64,000 bases of DNA from Neorhizobium sp. NCHU2750 (GTDB lineage Bacteria; Pseudomonadota; Alphaproteobacteria; Rhizobiales; Rhizobiaceae), in assembly GCF_003597675.1 (NCBI RefSeq), contig NZ_CP030832.1, positions 124,001 through 188,000 of the forward strand, given 5' to 3'. Shown here one piece after another: positions 55,249 to 64,000 of the stretch. Within the stretch, counting starts at the first letter, position 1. Every line of letters starts with the position of its first letter. Under the pieces are notes generated by a model that was given only the letters and a program-made list of their open reading frames with translations, had not been told where the DNA came from and made no database searches. The translations under genes were made by a program, and so were the position numbers.

Positions 55249-55508
55249 TATTTGGCACATCTGGGGCCTTTTGGCAGTTGTGATGTGAATGTGAGCTTCG
55301 GCAATGAGCGAGACGCTTCACTCAGCATGCCGGATCGTTCCCATATGAAATCGAGTTCGCTTTGCAGATCTTCGGCCTCGATCTCGTCACGGAGAAATTG
55401 CGCCCCAACAAGGTCGCCGTCGTCCGACAGCCCCGATCGTGCGCTGAGCAGGCCGGGAATTCAGCGCACGGCGAAAGCGTCTCGTATCGGCGGATGGATA
55501 TTCGGCAT
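55249..55508 (-). pseudogene. Possible small broken gene after traG
   Basis: On the minus strand from ATG 55508, MPNIHPPIRDAFAVR is followed by a stop at 55461. The same frame then reads on well-formed (DGDLVGAQFLRDEIEAEDLQ, SELDFIWERSGMLSEAS) to about 55249. An in-frame stop in otherwise gene-like sequence suggests a recent nonsense change, or that the true start is an alternative codon after the stop. No family recognised. Confidence 0.25.
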
Positions 55509-55512
55509 CTCA

Positions 55513-57489
55513 TCATCCGCCCGTCCCATTCGTCGATTTTATACCTTCCTCGGTCATCGACATGTCTTGAGGACCAGCCCTCCTGTGAGATCTGCTTTGC
55601 TCGACGCAGGCTCTCATATTCGCGCGGCGAAACCAGATGGCGCGACCGCACCTGAGCGGGGGATTGCCGGCGGTGAAGACGATCTGCTCGTCGGTGCGCA
55701 TCCGCAGTACCTCATGGGGCTGGATCAGCGGCCGCGCCGCCATCTGCTTGGAACGTGTTCGCGAGGATCCTCGTGATTGGAAACTGCGGCTGACCTGGTC
55801 GACCTCGACCGTTGTCATGCCGCAGCGCCGAGAAATGTATTCGGCGGTTTCGGGATCGTTGATGGCTGCAAAGGAGATCCAGCTGGCGCTTTCGAACCAT
55901 TTGCTCGACGCGTCGCGGCCCCCATAGGTCTCCCGTAGCTGACCGATCGACTGGTAGATCATCGTCAGTGTGATGCCGTATTTGCGCCCGGCATCGCGCG
56001 CTGTCTCGAGAACGCGCATATAGCCAAGCCTTGCCGCTTCATCGAGGAGGAAGAGCGCATGTCCGCTGATCTCTCCATTTCGATTGTAAATGGCATTCAG
56101 GAACGAACCGATAATCACACGGGCAAGACCGGAATGCGTCTCGAGCGTCTTGAGATCGATGTTTATGAACACGTCGACCTGCCCTGAGGCGATGTCGTCG
56201 GTCGAAAAGGATCTGCCCGACACCAGACCTGCATAATTCGGATAGGACAACCAGTGGGTCTCCTTGATCGCATTGGCATAGACACCGGAGAACGTCTCCG
56301 GCGTCATGTTGACGAACGCGGCGACGTTCTCCTTCACGAAGTCCGACAGCGAGCTGTCGTAGATTTCCTGCAGGCGCTTGCGCAGCTGTGGCTCGGGCTC
56401 TGCCAGATTAGCCCGCACCTGGCGCAGTGTCTGATCCGTCTCGTCCGTCAGACCTGACAGGCAGACATCGGCAATCATAGCGGTCACCAGCTGCAGCCCG
56501 GAGGCGCGGAAGAAGTCATCGCGAACGCCCAAGGCGCGACCACTGTCGCTGACGATCCAGGACGCGACGGCTGCAATATCCTCTTCCTTCGTGCCGCCAA
56601 ATTTGCCGATCCAGTCGAGCACGTTGAAGCCTGTCTGCGGTCGGTGCGGATCAAGGATGCGGATGCGGCGGCCGGCATTCTCGCGGTGTCTCGACACCTG
56701 CGGCGCAACTTCATTAGAGGGGTCGAGGAGAACAAGCGTACCGCCCCATTTGAGGGCGGTCGGGATCGTCACCGACGTCGTCTTGAAACCGCCTGATCCA
56801 GCAAACACGATCCCGTGCGACGAGCCGAAGGATCCGTCGAAACACAGAAGTGGGACTTTACCACCCTTGCCCCAGCTTGTCCGGTCATTGGCACTGAACG
56901 GCCGGGCCGTTGTCTCATCCTCATCAACGCGGTACCGCTCTCCGACGACAATACCGCCGGTTTCGGGGAAGAGCTTTTCCGCATCGCCAAGTCTCATCCA
57001 ATCGGCGTCTCCATGAAGAGCGCGTTTGCCGACAATCCGTTTGGGCGCTGGCCGTGCAAAAGCCCCGTTGCCTTTCATGGCAACCCTCGATGCAAAACAG
57101 CCGGTCATCAGTGCTCCTGCCGCTCCGACCATCGTGGCGGGATCAAGATAGGAGAGGCTCGACATATTCGACGTCACGTCGGTCGAGATTGCTGCCAGAC
57201 GCATCGTTTCGCGCAGGACACCGACAAGGATGACAAGAAGGCAACCAAACCCGACCCCCGATCCGACGATCCTGATGTTGATCGACCCGGCTCGCGCAAA
57301 GATTGCGATGACACCGATTGCCGCGGCAACAAGATACGGCGATGCGATACCGACGCGCCCGAATAAAAGCTTCGTAGCCTCTGTCTCGCCGAAGCGTGCA
57401 AGCCATTGCTCTACGCCCGTCAGACCGATGAATGCCGCCATCATCAGGGTTTGAGGCACAAGGAACGCGGCGAGCCTACCCATCGTCAT
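55513..57489 (-). CDS. traG: TraG, type IV secretion coupling protein (VirD4 type)
   Basis: 658 residues, the size of Ti-plasmid TraG. N-terminal membrane helices (about residues 5-110), then the ATPase: [12 protein letters not shown] is the Walker A region (about 232-238) and [15 protein letters not shown] the Walker B. It brings the TraA-DNA complex to the mating channel at the inner membrane. It overlaps traD by 14 nt. The C-terminus after [15 protein letters not shown] is variable. Confidence 0.94.
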   Translation of the reverse strand: MTMGRLAAFLVPQTLMMAAFIGLTGVEQWLARFGETEATKLLFGRVGIASPYLVAAAIGVIAIFARAGSINIRIVGSGVGFGCLLVILVGVLRETMRLAAISTDVTSNMSSLSYLDPATMVGAAGALMTGCFASRVAMKGNGAFARPAPKRIVGKRALHGDADWMRLGDAEKLFPETGGIVVGERYRVDEDETTARPFSANDRTSWGKGGKVPLLCFDGSFGSSHGIVFAGSGGFKTTSVTIPTALKWGGTLVLLDPSNEVAPQVSRHRENAGRRIRILDPHRPQTGFNVLDWIGKFGGTKEEDIAAVASWIVSDSGRALGVRDDFFRASGLQLVTAMIADVCLSGLTDETDQTLRQVRANLAEPEPQLRKRLQEIYDSSLSDFVKENVAAFVNMTPETFSGVYANAIKETHWLSYPNYAGLVSGRSFSTDDIASGQVDVFINIDLKTLETHSGLARVIIGSFLNAIYNRNGEISGHALFLLDEAARLGYMRVLETARDAGRKYGITLTMIYQSIGQLRETYGGRDASSKWFESASWISFAAINDPETAEYISRRCGMTTVEVDQVSRSFQSRGSSRTRSKQMAARPLIQPHEVLRMRTDEQIVFTAGNPPLRCGRAIWFRRANMRACVEQSRSHRRAGPQDMSMTEEGIKSTNGTGG

Positions 57490-57709
57490 TGCCGAAGGCC
57501 TCCGATCCGATTGCGATCAATCGCGCGCGTTCGTTTTCGTCTAGGTTGATTCGGTGGCGAAGATCGATCAATGCGCCGAGAAGAAGCGCACGTTTTTCGT
57601 ATCTCAGCCCTGCTTTGACGATCAGGCCGCCAAGTGCGATCTTTTCGCGGGTATCCTTTTTGCGCGCATCTGCCGTCGCTGAACGTGCCATGCGATCAAG
57701 CCTCGCCAT
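57476..57709 (-). CDS. traD: TraD conjugal transfer protein
   Basis: 77 residues from [20 protein letters not shown]; the central [20 protein letters not shown] is the TraD signature of Ti-type plasmids (about 71 aa there). An upstream in-frame ATG at 57793 lies inside traC and gives an unusually long protein. It overlaps traC by 14 nt. Small basic accessory protein of DNA processing. Confidence 0.85.
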   Translation of the reverse strand: MARLDRMARSATADARKKDTREKIALGGLIVKAGLRYEKRALLLGALIDLRHRINLDENERARLIAIGSEAFGNDDG

Positions 57710-57998
57710 TGCCGCTCGAAGCCTCGCCAGGCGGGACCGCCGAGGTCGTGTCCTCGCATTGACCTGCTCCTTTCCCCCTTCTGTCCGAAGCACTTCTCGC
57801 CGTCCCGCGCCCTGCCCGAAAGTCAGCTGAGATTTCCTCGAACCGCGACTGCAGCACGGTCTCTTCGATATCGAGTTCGCCCAGGCCGGCCTTTAAGGCG
57901 AGGCGACCGATCCGTTCGGCTTCGCGCGTCTCCGCAGCCTTGAGCTGGTCCTGGAGCCTGGCGATCTCGTCGCGGATTTTCGAGGATGGCTTTTTCAT
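57696..57998 (-). CDS. traC: TraC conjugal transfer protein
   Basis: 100 residues starting [20 protein letters not shown], with [24 protein letters not shown], as in Ti-plasmid TraC (about 98 aa). It is an accessory protein of the relaxosome, transcribed away from oriT toward traD and traG. The ATG at 57998 with GGAGAAT upstream is preferred over 58016. Confidence 0.88.
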   Translation of the reverse strand: MKKPSSKIRDEIARLQDQLKAAETREAERIGRLALKAGLGELDIEETVLQSRFEEISADFRAGRGTARSASDRRGKGAGQCEDTTSAVPPGEASSGNGEA

Positions 57999-58019
57999 CC
58001 GGCATTCTCCCGTCATTGG

Positions 58020-58190
58020 AAAGCGGTGGCATGCGCCACAGATTTCCAGACGGACGGGTGCAAGGCACTAGGGTAAATTCTGCAATCGCCATGGGCGATG
58101 CTTTGATCAATCATCCGACCGCTCGACGAGAGCGGATCCGGAACGGCGCAATTATACGTCGCTGATGCGACGTTTTGTTTTTGGCGCCCT
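58020..58190. other. oriT region between traC and traA
   Basis: The 220-bp divergent space has the expected Ti-type origin of transfer: GCGCAATTATACGTCGCTG (58147-58165) closely resembles the nick region of the Ti plasmid and IncQ oriT, followed by the hairpin ACGTCGC-TGAT-GCGACGT (58156-58173). Two more dyads lie to the left (GTGGC-ATGC-GCCAC at 58026-58039 and ATCGCC-AT-GGGCGAT at 58085-58099) and may bind relaxosome proteins or a regulator. Confidence 0.75.
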
Positions 58191-58250
58191 GGCGGGGCCT
58201 CCGCGCTCTTCGACCCGGTGTTTTCAACTGAAAGAAGGAGCGTCGCTCTC

Positions 58251-61200
58251 GTGGCCGTCCCGCATTTCTCAGTCAGCATCGTCGCCCGCGGCCGCGGTGG
58301 GAGTGCGGTCATGTCGGCGGCATACAGGCATTGTGCCAGGATGGAATATGACCGTGAGGCCCGGACCATCGACTACACGCGCAAGCAAGGGCTGCTGCAC
58401 GAAGAGTTTGTTATCCCCGTCGACGCGCCTGAATGGCTTCGCGCGATGATCGCCGACCGATCCATCTCCGGCGCCTCCGAAGCGTTCTGGAACAAGGTCG
58501 AAGGCTTCGAGAAAAGGGCCGACGCGCAATTGGCCAAGGATGTCACAATCGCACTGCCTGTCGAACTGTCGCCTGCTCAAAATATCGAGCTGGTGAGGGA
58601 GTTCGTGGCGGCACACATCACGCCAAAAGGCATGGTGGCCGACTGGGTCTTTCATGACGCGCCGGACAATCCGCACGTTCACCTGATGATGACAGTGCGA
58701 CCGTTGACCGAACACGGTTTCGGCCCAAAGAAGGTTGCGATGGCGGGCCCTGACGGCAAGCCGATCCGCAATGATGCGGGCAAGATCGTCTACGATCTCT
58801 GGGCCGGCAATAGTGAGCACTTTAACCTGTTTCGTGATGGCTGGTTTGCCTGCCAGAACCGGCATCTTGCGCGCGCCGGTCTTGACATCCGCATCGATGG
58901 TCGGTCGTTCGAAAAGCAGGGGATCGAGCTGGCGCCGACTATCCATCTCGGCGTCGGCGCAAAAGCCATTGAGCGCAAAAGCGATCTCTCCGGTGACGCC
59001 GCCTCGCTTGAGAGGGTCGGGATGCAGGACGCGCGGCGTGAGCAGAATGCGCGACGGATCACGAGTAGTCCCGATCTGGTGATCGACATGATTATGCGGG
59101 AAAGGAGCGTTTTCGACAGCCACGATGTCGCAAAAATCCTGTATCGCTATACCGCCGATGCCGTGCTGTTCCAGAACCTGATGGCGCGCATCCTGCAGAG
59201 CCCACAGATCCTGCGGCTGGACGTCGAGCGGATCGATTTCGCCACGGGGCAACGTCTCCCGGCAAAATACACGAGCCGCGCGATGATCCGGCTTGAAGCC
59301 GCAATGACCAACCGGGCGGTGTGGTTGTCGAACCGATCCTCGCATCGTGTTGAAGCTCGTGTTCTCGGCGCAACCTTTGCCCGTCATGACACGCTGTCCG
59401 ACGAGCAGAAGACTGCCATCCAGCATATTGTGGCAAGCCCCCGAGTTTCCGCCGTGATCGGGCGTGCCGGTGCAGGCAAGACGACGATGATGAAGGCGGC
59501 ACGAGAGGTCTGGGAGAACAGCGGATACCGCGTTGTCGGTGGTGCTCTTGCAGGCAAGGCAGCGGAAGGCCTCGCTCATGAAGCCGGCATTTCGTCACGC
59601 ACCTTGTCCTCCTGGGAGTTGCGATGGAACCGACACCGTGACTTGCTCGACGACAAGACGATCTTCGTTCTTGATGAAGCCGGCATGGTGTCATCAAGAC
59701 AGATGGCCTTTTTCGTGGATATGGTTGTCAGGACAGGCGCAAAGCTTGTCCTGATCGGCGATCCGGAACAATTGCAACCGATCGAGGCGGGTGCCGCTTT
59801 CCGCACCATTGCCGATCGTATCGGTTATGCCGAGCTGGACACAATCTATCGACAGCATGATCCGTGGATGCGCGATGCGTCGATGGATCTTGCCCGTGGA
59901 GATATCGGTAAGGCGATCGAGACCTATCGGACCAACGGCAGGATCATCGGCGCTGATCTCAAGGCGCAGGCCGTCGAGCATCTCATCGACGACTGGAGCC
60001 GTGACTACGATCTGACAAAGACATCATTGATCCTTGCCCATCTTCGCCGCGATGTTCGGCTCCTGAACATGGCCGCTCGCGAAAAGCTCGTTGAAGGCGG
60101 CATCATCAAAAACGGTTCGCCGTTTATGACAGCTGACGGCAAGCGCATGTTTTCGGCCGGCGATCAGATCATGTTTCTGCGAAACGAAGCATCGCTGGGC
60201 GTCAAGAACGGTACGCTGGCCAAGGTCGTAGAGGCAGGACCGGGTCGCATCGTCGCGGAATTTGGTGAGGGTGTGCGGCGACATCGTATCTCGGTCGAAC
60301 AGCGCTTTTACAACAGTGTAGACCATGGATACGCCGCCACCGTGCACAAAAGCCAGGGAGCGACCGTTGACACCGTCAAGGTGCTGGCCTCGCTCTCGCT
60401 GGACCGCCACCTGACCTATGTGGCGATGACCCGCCATAGAGAAGATCTGCGGGTCTATTACGGCCGGCGATCCATCGACAAAGCCGGTGGGCTCGTCAAA
60501 GTCCTTTCCCGCCGAAACGCCAAGGAGACGACACTCGACTATGCGGGCGGGCGGCTCTACGCGCAGTCTCTCCGATTTGCGCAGGCGCGCGGGCTTCATA
60601 TAGCCAATATCGCGAGAACGCTCCTACGCGACCGTTTGGAATGGACGTTACGACAACGCAGCAAATTTGCCGAACTCACTGGCCGGCTTGCCGCCCTCGG
60701 CAAGAGGTTGGGCCTGATGGAGAACGCCCCTGCCCCTCGATCAATGGAGAAGAAACCCTTGGTTTCTGCAACGACGACATTCCCGCAATCCATCGACGAC
60801 GTGGTAGACAGCAAACTCAATGCTGATCCTGCTCTCGCGCAGCAATGGAACGAGGTGTCGACGCGTTTCTATTCCGTGTTTGCCAACCCGGCAGACGCGT
60901 TCAAGACTGTCGATATCGATCGCATGTTGACCGACGACGTCACGGCCAAATCCACAATCGCGCGGATTGTCTGCGAGCCCGAACGGTTCGGTGCCCTCAA
61001 GGGTAAGGCAGGTTTGCTTGCGACCCCGAGGGACAAGGCTGATCGTCAACGCGCCCTCAGCAACGTTCAGCCGCTCGCAGACAGTATTTCTGACTTCCTG
61101 CGACAGCGCGGCGATGCAGAGCGGCAATACCGGTTAGAGGAGCTCACTGCGCGCCAGCGACATGAGCTGGAAATTCCTGCCCTTTCGACAAGCACAAACA

Positions 61201-61550
61201 GCGTCCTCGAGCGCGTACGCGATGCGATCGATCGCAACGACCTACCGGCAGGTCTGGGTTATGCGCTCGCAGACAAGCTAGCAAAGGCAGAGCTCGACGA
61301 ATTTGCCAAGGCTGTCTCCCGACGTTTCGGGGACAGGACCTTTCTGGCAATTGGGGCCAGGGATGTGACCGGCGACGTCTTCCGCCAGATCAGCGCCGGC
61401 ATGAGCGACACACAGCAGGCTGAGCTGCGACAAGCGTGGCCGGCGATGCGCACCGTTCAGCAGATGGTGGCACATGTGCGAAGCGATGAAGCGTTAAAGG
61501 CATCCGAGGCGATGCGTGTAACCCAGTCAAAGGGGCTCTCGTTGAAATGA
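58251..61550 (+). CDS. traA: TraA relaxase-helicase
   Basis: 1099 residues starting at GTG 58251 (VAVPHFSVSIVARGRGGSAV), the standard start of TraA, with AAGGAG 10 nt upstream. The N-terminal MobA/MobL (MOBQ) relaxase domain contains the early Tyr and the HVHLMM histidine motif (DNPHVHLMMTVRPL). Behind it is a RecD-like helicase with Walker A GRAGAGKTT (about residues 404-412), Walker B FVLDEAGM and GDPEQLQPIEAG, and the GYAATVHKSQG motif. TraA nicks oriT and unwinds the strand for transfer. Confidence 0.95.
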   Translation: MAVPHFSVSIVARGRGGSAVMSAAYRHCARMEYDREARTIDYTRKQGLLHEEFVIPVDAPEWLRAMIADRSISGASEAFWNKVEGFEKRADAQLAKDVTIALPVELSPAQNIELVREFVAAHITPKGMVADWVFHDAPDNPHVHLMMTVRPLTEHGFGPKKVAMAGPDGKPIRNDAGKIVYDLWAGNSEHFNLFRDGWFACQNRHLARAGLDIRIDGRSFEKQGIELAPTIHLGVGAKAIERKSDLSGDAASLERVGMQDARREQNARRITSSPDLVIDMIMRERSVFDSHDVAKILYRYTADAVLFQNLMARILQSPQILRLDVERIDFATGQRLPAKYTSRAMIRLEAAMTNRAVWLSNRSSHRVEARVLGATFARHDTLSDEQKTAIQHIVASPRVSAVIGRAGAGKTTMMKAAREVWENSGYRVVGGALAGKAAEGLAHEAGISSRTLSSWELRWNRHRDLLDDKTIFVLDEAGMVSSRQMAFFVDMVVRTGAKLVLIGDPEQLQPIEAGAAFRTIADRIGYAELDTIYRQHDPWMRDASMDLARGDIGKAIETYRTNGRIIGADLKAQAVEHLIDDWSRDYDLTKTSLILAHLRRDVRLLNMAAREKLVEGGIIKNGSPFMTADGKRMFSAGDQIMFLRNEASLGVKNGTLAKVVEAGPGRIVAEFGEGVRRHRISVEQRFYNSVDHGYAATVHKSQGATVDTVKVLASLSLDRHLTYVAMTRHREDLRVYYGRRSIDKAGGLVKVLSRRNAKETTLDYAGGRLYAQSLRFAQARGLHIANIARTLLRDRLEWTLRQRSKFAELTGRLAALGKRLGLMENAPAPRSMEKKPLVSATTTFPQSIDDVVDSKLNADPALAQQWNEVSTRFYSVFANPADAFKTVDIDRMLTDDVTAKSTIARIVCEPERFGALKGKAGLLATPRDKADRQRALSNVQPLADSISDFLRQRGDAERQYRLEELTARQRHELEIPALSTSTNSVLERVRDAIDRNDLPAGLGYALADKLAKAELDEFAKAVSRRFGDRTFLAIGARDVTGDVFRQISAGMSDTQQAELRQAWPAMRTVQQMVAHVRSDEALKASEAMRVTQSKGLSLK

Positions 61551-62113
61551 AACAGCAACCCGCGCTCCCGAACGCCATGCGCCGAGCCCGAAAATATGTG
61601 TTCGCCTCGTTTCTCGTTGCGACGGTGATCATAGTTGTTGGAGCCGGCTCGCTGGGTTGCGGGGGATATCGTGTGAACCTGACGCCGAGCGAACCCATTG
61701 GTCTGTGGCGCATCGCATCCATGAATGCTCCGCCTCGCGTCGGCGATACATTGTTCGTCTGCATGCCCGACAATGCCATGATGCGGGAAGCACGGTTGCG
61801 CGGATATCTCCGCTTCGGCCTATGCGCAGGCCGTACCGCGCCGCTTATCAAGACCGTTGCGGCGCTGACCGGCCAGTTCATCGAGGTTGGAGCCGAGGTC
61901 AGGATCGATGGGCGATTGCTTGCACACTCGCGACTATTGGCCGTCGATGGACGGCAGCGGCCGTTAACGCCTTATGCAGGCGGCGAACTCATGGCCGGTG
62001 AAGTCTACCTGCACTCGGATTTTCCCGGTTCATTCGATTCTCGCTATTTCGGTCCGCTGCCCATCAAAAACGTACTGGGCCTGGCCCAGGAGGTGTTAAC
62101 CTATGCGCCGTGA
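61547..62113 (+). CDS. traF: TraF, conjugal S26-type peptidase
   Basis: 188 residues with one N-terminal membrane helix, the nucleophile segment NLTPSEPIGLWR (Ser) and the Lys segment APLIKTVAAL. TraF matures the pilin TrbC (which it cyclises in RP4), so it works at the periplasmic face. It overlaps traA (ATGA) and traB. Confidence 0.92.
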   Translation: MKQQPALPNAMRRARKYVFASFLVATVIIVVGAGSLGCGGYRVNLTPSEPIGLWRIASMNAPPRVGDTLFVCMPDNAMMREARLRGYLRFGLCAGRTAPLIKTVAALTGQFIEVGAEVRIDGRLLAHSRLLAVDGRQRPLTPYAGGELMAGEVYLHSDFPGSFDSRYFGPLPIKNVLGLAQEVLTYAP

Positions 62114-63263
62114 TCGCCTCCGCCTGACGGGACTGGTGGGAATTGCCGCTCTTTGCGGATGGATGGGCTGGAATGGGGATGTGCTTCTCCTGCCTTTGTC
62201 GATCCTGTTTCCGGCCTTGTGGTCTGGGGCGCGGACACGCTGGCAGGCGGCGTTCATCTCCGCTGGCTATTTTCTGGCGGCTGCGCACGGCCTGCCGCAG
62301 GGTGTGGCAAATTTCTACTCGGCCGAGGTCTGGCCGGGCCTGCTGTTGTGGATGGCCGCTTCCTCGATCTTCATCTGCGTGCACGCATTTTGCTGGGCCA
62401 ATGCGACGGTCAAGGATCGGTCACTGCGATATCTCGGCGCGTGCGCCGTGATGGCTGTACCACCGGCCGGAATACTCGGCTGGGCCAACCCGGTGACTGC
62501 GGCCGGCGTACTCTTTCCAGGATGGGGATGGGCTGGTCTGGGAGCGACGCTGATCGGCCTGGCACTGATGGCCACAAGCTATCGTCCCTTCGTAGCAATG
62601 ATCATGTGCGGGTTCTGGATCTGGTCCGCAACGCATTGGACACCGGCGATCTCACCCTCTGGATGGCAGAGCATCGATCTTCAATTTGGCGCGTCGCTTG
62701 GTCGCGAGGGAAGCCTGCAACGAGAACAAGAACTTGTGTCCATGGCAAGACGGCACTCATCAGGAACTGTTGTCATCTTCCCCGAGAGTACGCTCGGATT
62801 CTGGACGCCAACCTCACGTCACTTCTGGCAGAAATCACTCGAAGAGACCAACGTCACCGTCATTGCCGGCGCAGCGGTCGTCGATCAGAGCGGTTACGAC
62901 AATGTGCTGGTGCGGATCACGGCCATGAGTTCCAGTATCATCTACCGTGAGCGCATGCCTGTGCCAGGCGCCATGTGGCAGCCTTGGAGGCGTCTGATGG
63001 ATGACGCGGGCGGCGCCCGCGCCCATCTTTTCACCAATCCTGTGGTTTCCTTAAGCTCAACCAGACTTGCGCCGCTTATCTGCTACGAACAGCTGCTCGT
63101 CTGGCCGATACTGCAATCCATGCTCCATGATCCCGATATCATAGTGGCCGTCGGAAATGGTTGGTGGACCGCCGGTACCTCAATCGTCGCCATCCAGCGC
63201 GCGACCACGCGGGCCTGGGCGCTCCTTTTCAACATACCTTTCGTACTGTCCTTCAACACCTGA
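62103..63263 (+). CDS. traB: TraB, carbon-nitrogen-hydrolase-type membrane protein
   Basis: 386 residues with several N-terminal membrane helices and a C-terminal apolipoprotein-N-acyltransferase-like domain (VVIFPESTLGFW for the catalytic Glu, and PLICYEQLL where such enzymes carry the Cys). Ti-plasmid TraB raises conjugation efficiency, but its substrate is not known. It overlaps traF by 11 nt. Confidence 0.9.
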   Translation: MRRDRLRLTGLVGIAALCGWMGWNGDVLLLPLSILFPALWSGARTRWQAAFISAGYFLAAAHGLPQGVANFYSAEVWPGLLLWMAASSIFICVHAFCWANATVKDRSLRYLGACAVMAVPPAGILGWANPVTAAGVLFPGWGWAGLGATLIGLALMATSYRPFVAMIMCGFWIWSATHWTPAISPSGWQSIDLQFGASLGREGSLQREQELVSMARRHSSGTVVIFPESTLGFWTPTSRHFWQKSLEETNVTVIAGAAVVDQSGYDNVLVRITAMSSSIIYRERMPVPGAMWQPWRRLMDDAGGARAHLFTNPVVSLSSTRLAPLICYEQLLVWPILQSMLHDPDIIVAVGNGWWTAGTSIVAIQRATTRAWALLFNIPFVLSFNT

Positions 63264-63274
63264 TCGGAGAGACC

Positions 63275-63874
63275 ATGCTCGATGCTGCGCTGATTGCTCA
63301 CTGTGCTGACCCCAGCCTGACGCCTGCCATCGTGGAGCAGTTCGTTGAGGCGGCCGGATCGGATGATCCGCTGGCTATCACTGTCAGGTGGGGTGACAAG
63401 AAAATCCTCCTCACCAAGCCGGCCACCACCGAGGAAGCGCTCGAAATCGTCAGGCAAAACGCAGTCATGGCCACCGTTCGTGTTGGCATTACTCAACTGC
63501 CTGTCGGTTACGGTGTCGGCAAGGTCGAGCAACTCGACGGCAAGCTTCTGGACGCCTGCGACAATCTTAGAACCGGAACTGCCATGTTCGCGAAGATCGC
63601 ACGCATCGTCACCCGATGGTACGGCAATCCGACTGACAAAGCTGTTCTCACCCAACTGTTCGACGATGCAGTTGTCGCCTGGAGAACTGGTGTCTTCAGG
63701 AATCAGAAGGTCTTCTCAGCGGCTGATCCTGGGGGGCAAACCTTCCTTGTCGTTGAGCCGAGCGAGAAAATCGATCCTCAGCACGACAACGCTCGCCTAT
63801 CCCCGGACCATCCCAATGTCGGTGAGAATGCGGAGATAAGAGTGGATCTGTCGCATATCGGTATCGATCCATGA
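63275..63874 (+). CDS. traH: TraH conjugal transfer protein
   Basis: 199 residues starting MLDAALIAHCADPSLTPAIV, ATG 63275 with GGAGA upstream, 11 nt after traB. The TraH family of Ti-type plasmids has GKVEQLDGKLLDACDNLRTG and a C-terminal region like this. TraH looks like a lytic-transglycosylase-like or exported protein but lacks a visible signal peptide. It is the last gene of the traAFBH operon. Confidence 0.85.
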   Translation: MLDAALIAHCADPSLTPAIVEQFVEAAGSDDPLAITVRWGDKKILLTKPATTEEALEIVRQNAVMATVRVGITQLPVGYGVGKVEQLDGKLLDACDNLRTGTAMFAKIARIVTRWYGNPTDKAVLTQLFDDAVVAWRTGVFRNQKVFSAADPGGQTFLVVEPSEKIDPQHDNARLSPDHPNVGENAEIRVDLSHIGIDP

Positions 63875-63882
63875 GCAGGCTC

Positions 63883-64000
63883 CTAGCCGCTCACATTGCC
63901 CTCCGGGTCAGGTTTCCATGATATGAGTTCGACAGGGTCAGCACCAAGAGCGTTGGCGATCAGGCCAAGCACAGTGAGCGTGGCACTTTTCTTCCCGCGT
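63883..64000 (-). CDS. XRE-family regulator, C-terminal end only
   Basis: 39 residues before the stop at 63883 (GKKSATLTVLGLIANALGAD, then PVELISWKPD) match the last helix of HTH_3 domains. The start lies beyond the right edge. It is convergent with traH and might control the transfer operon. Confidence 0.6.
   Translation of the reverse strand, partial: RGKKSATLTVLGLIANALGADPVELISWKPDPEGNVSG

Noticed and set aside
57709..57793. N-terminal extension of TraD
   Set aside because: It would lie inside traC and exceed the family length; the internal ATG gives the usual TraD size.

Overview
The window looks like part of a large conjugative plasmid (or plasmid-like replicon) of a Rhizobiaceae bacterium (Rhizobium, Agrobacterium, Ensifer or close kin). 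The main reasons are a Ti-plasmid-type Dtr block (traG-traD-traC, oriT, traA-traF-traB-traH), a backbone block typical of rhizobial plasmids (ParB-like protein, DUF7007 remnant, ArdC-like anti-restriction protein, two DUF736 genes, SyrB-like proteins), paired ku genes, high GC with rhizobial codon use, and many IS elements and decaying genes. No rRNA, tRNA or CRISPR array was seen.

Layout. 1-9 kb: the 3' end of an FAD/NAD(P)-binding protein, a relic of acetate kinase, a paoABC-type periplasmic aldehyde oxidoreductase operon, a DUF4396 membrane protein and a YdeP-type molybdopterin oxidoreductase. 9-25 kb: a stress and DNA-repair island (catalase-like protein, general-stress-26-like flavoprotein, DUF3140, DUF2934, DUF2945, DUF2177, YflT-like protein, SRAP/YedK peptidase with alaE, PagL-like deacylase, two Ku proteins). 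At least six of its transcription units are preceded by a GGAAC-N17/18-(G)TT motif about 20-45 nt before the start codon, which resembles the alphaproteobacterial EcfG/RpoE2 general-stress promoter. The island is interrupted by an IS3-family element that truncates an EamA permease and by an IS630-family element next to a broken MFS gene. 25-29 kb: an IS30-family element, small orphan genes, a possible sRNA and a DUF4143 ATPase.

29-37.4 kb: the plasmid backbone block. It is headed by four exact-period 22-bp repeats about 300 bp before a ParB-like gene, and includes a duplicated DUF736 unit flanking two SyrB-like genes. 38-43.3 kb: a WGR protein, an MFS transporter, a LuxR-type regulator that keeps the acyl-homoserine-lactone pocket residues but has no luxI here, a lux-box-like dyad, and an unfamiliar two-gene operon (SAM-methyltransferase-like protein plus a 468-residue protein of no recognised family). 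This is the best candidate for an undescribed system. 43.7-45.2 kb: the toxin tip of a broken RHS protein with a compositionally foreign putative immunity gene.

46.5-53 kb: a complete dipeptide-type ABC importer (binding protein, two permeases, fused double ATPase) followed by a CapA-family protein. 53-55.2 kb: a hipBA toxin-antitoxin pair with a paired inverted operator, and an HU gene. 55.5-64 kb: the conjugation genes. TraA nicks oriT, TraG couples the relaxosome to a type IV secretion system encoded elsewhere, and TraC/TraD assist. An XRE regulator runs off the right edge. The replication genes (repABC), trb genes and traI/traR are not in the window.
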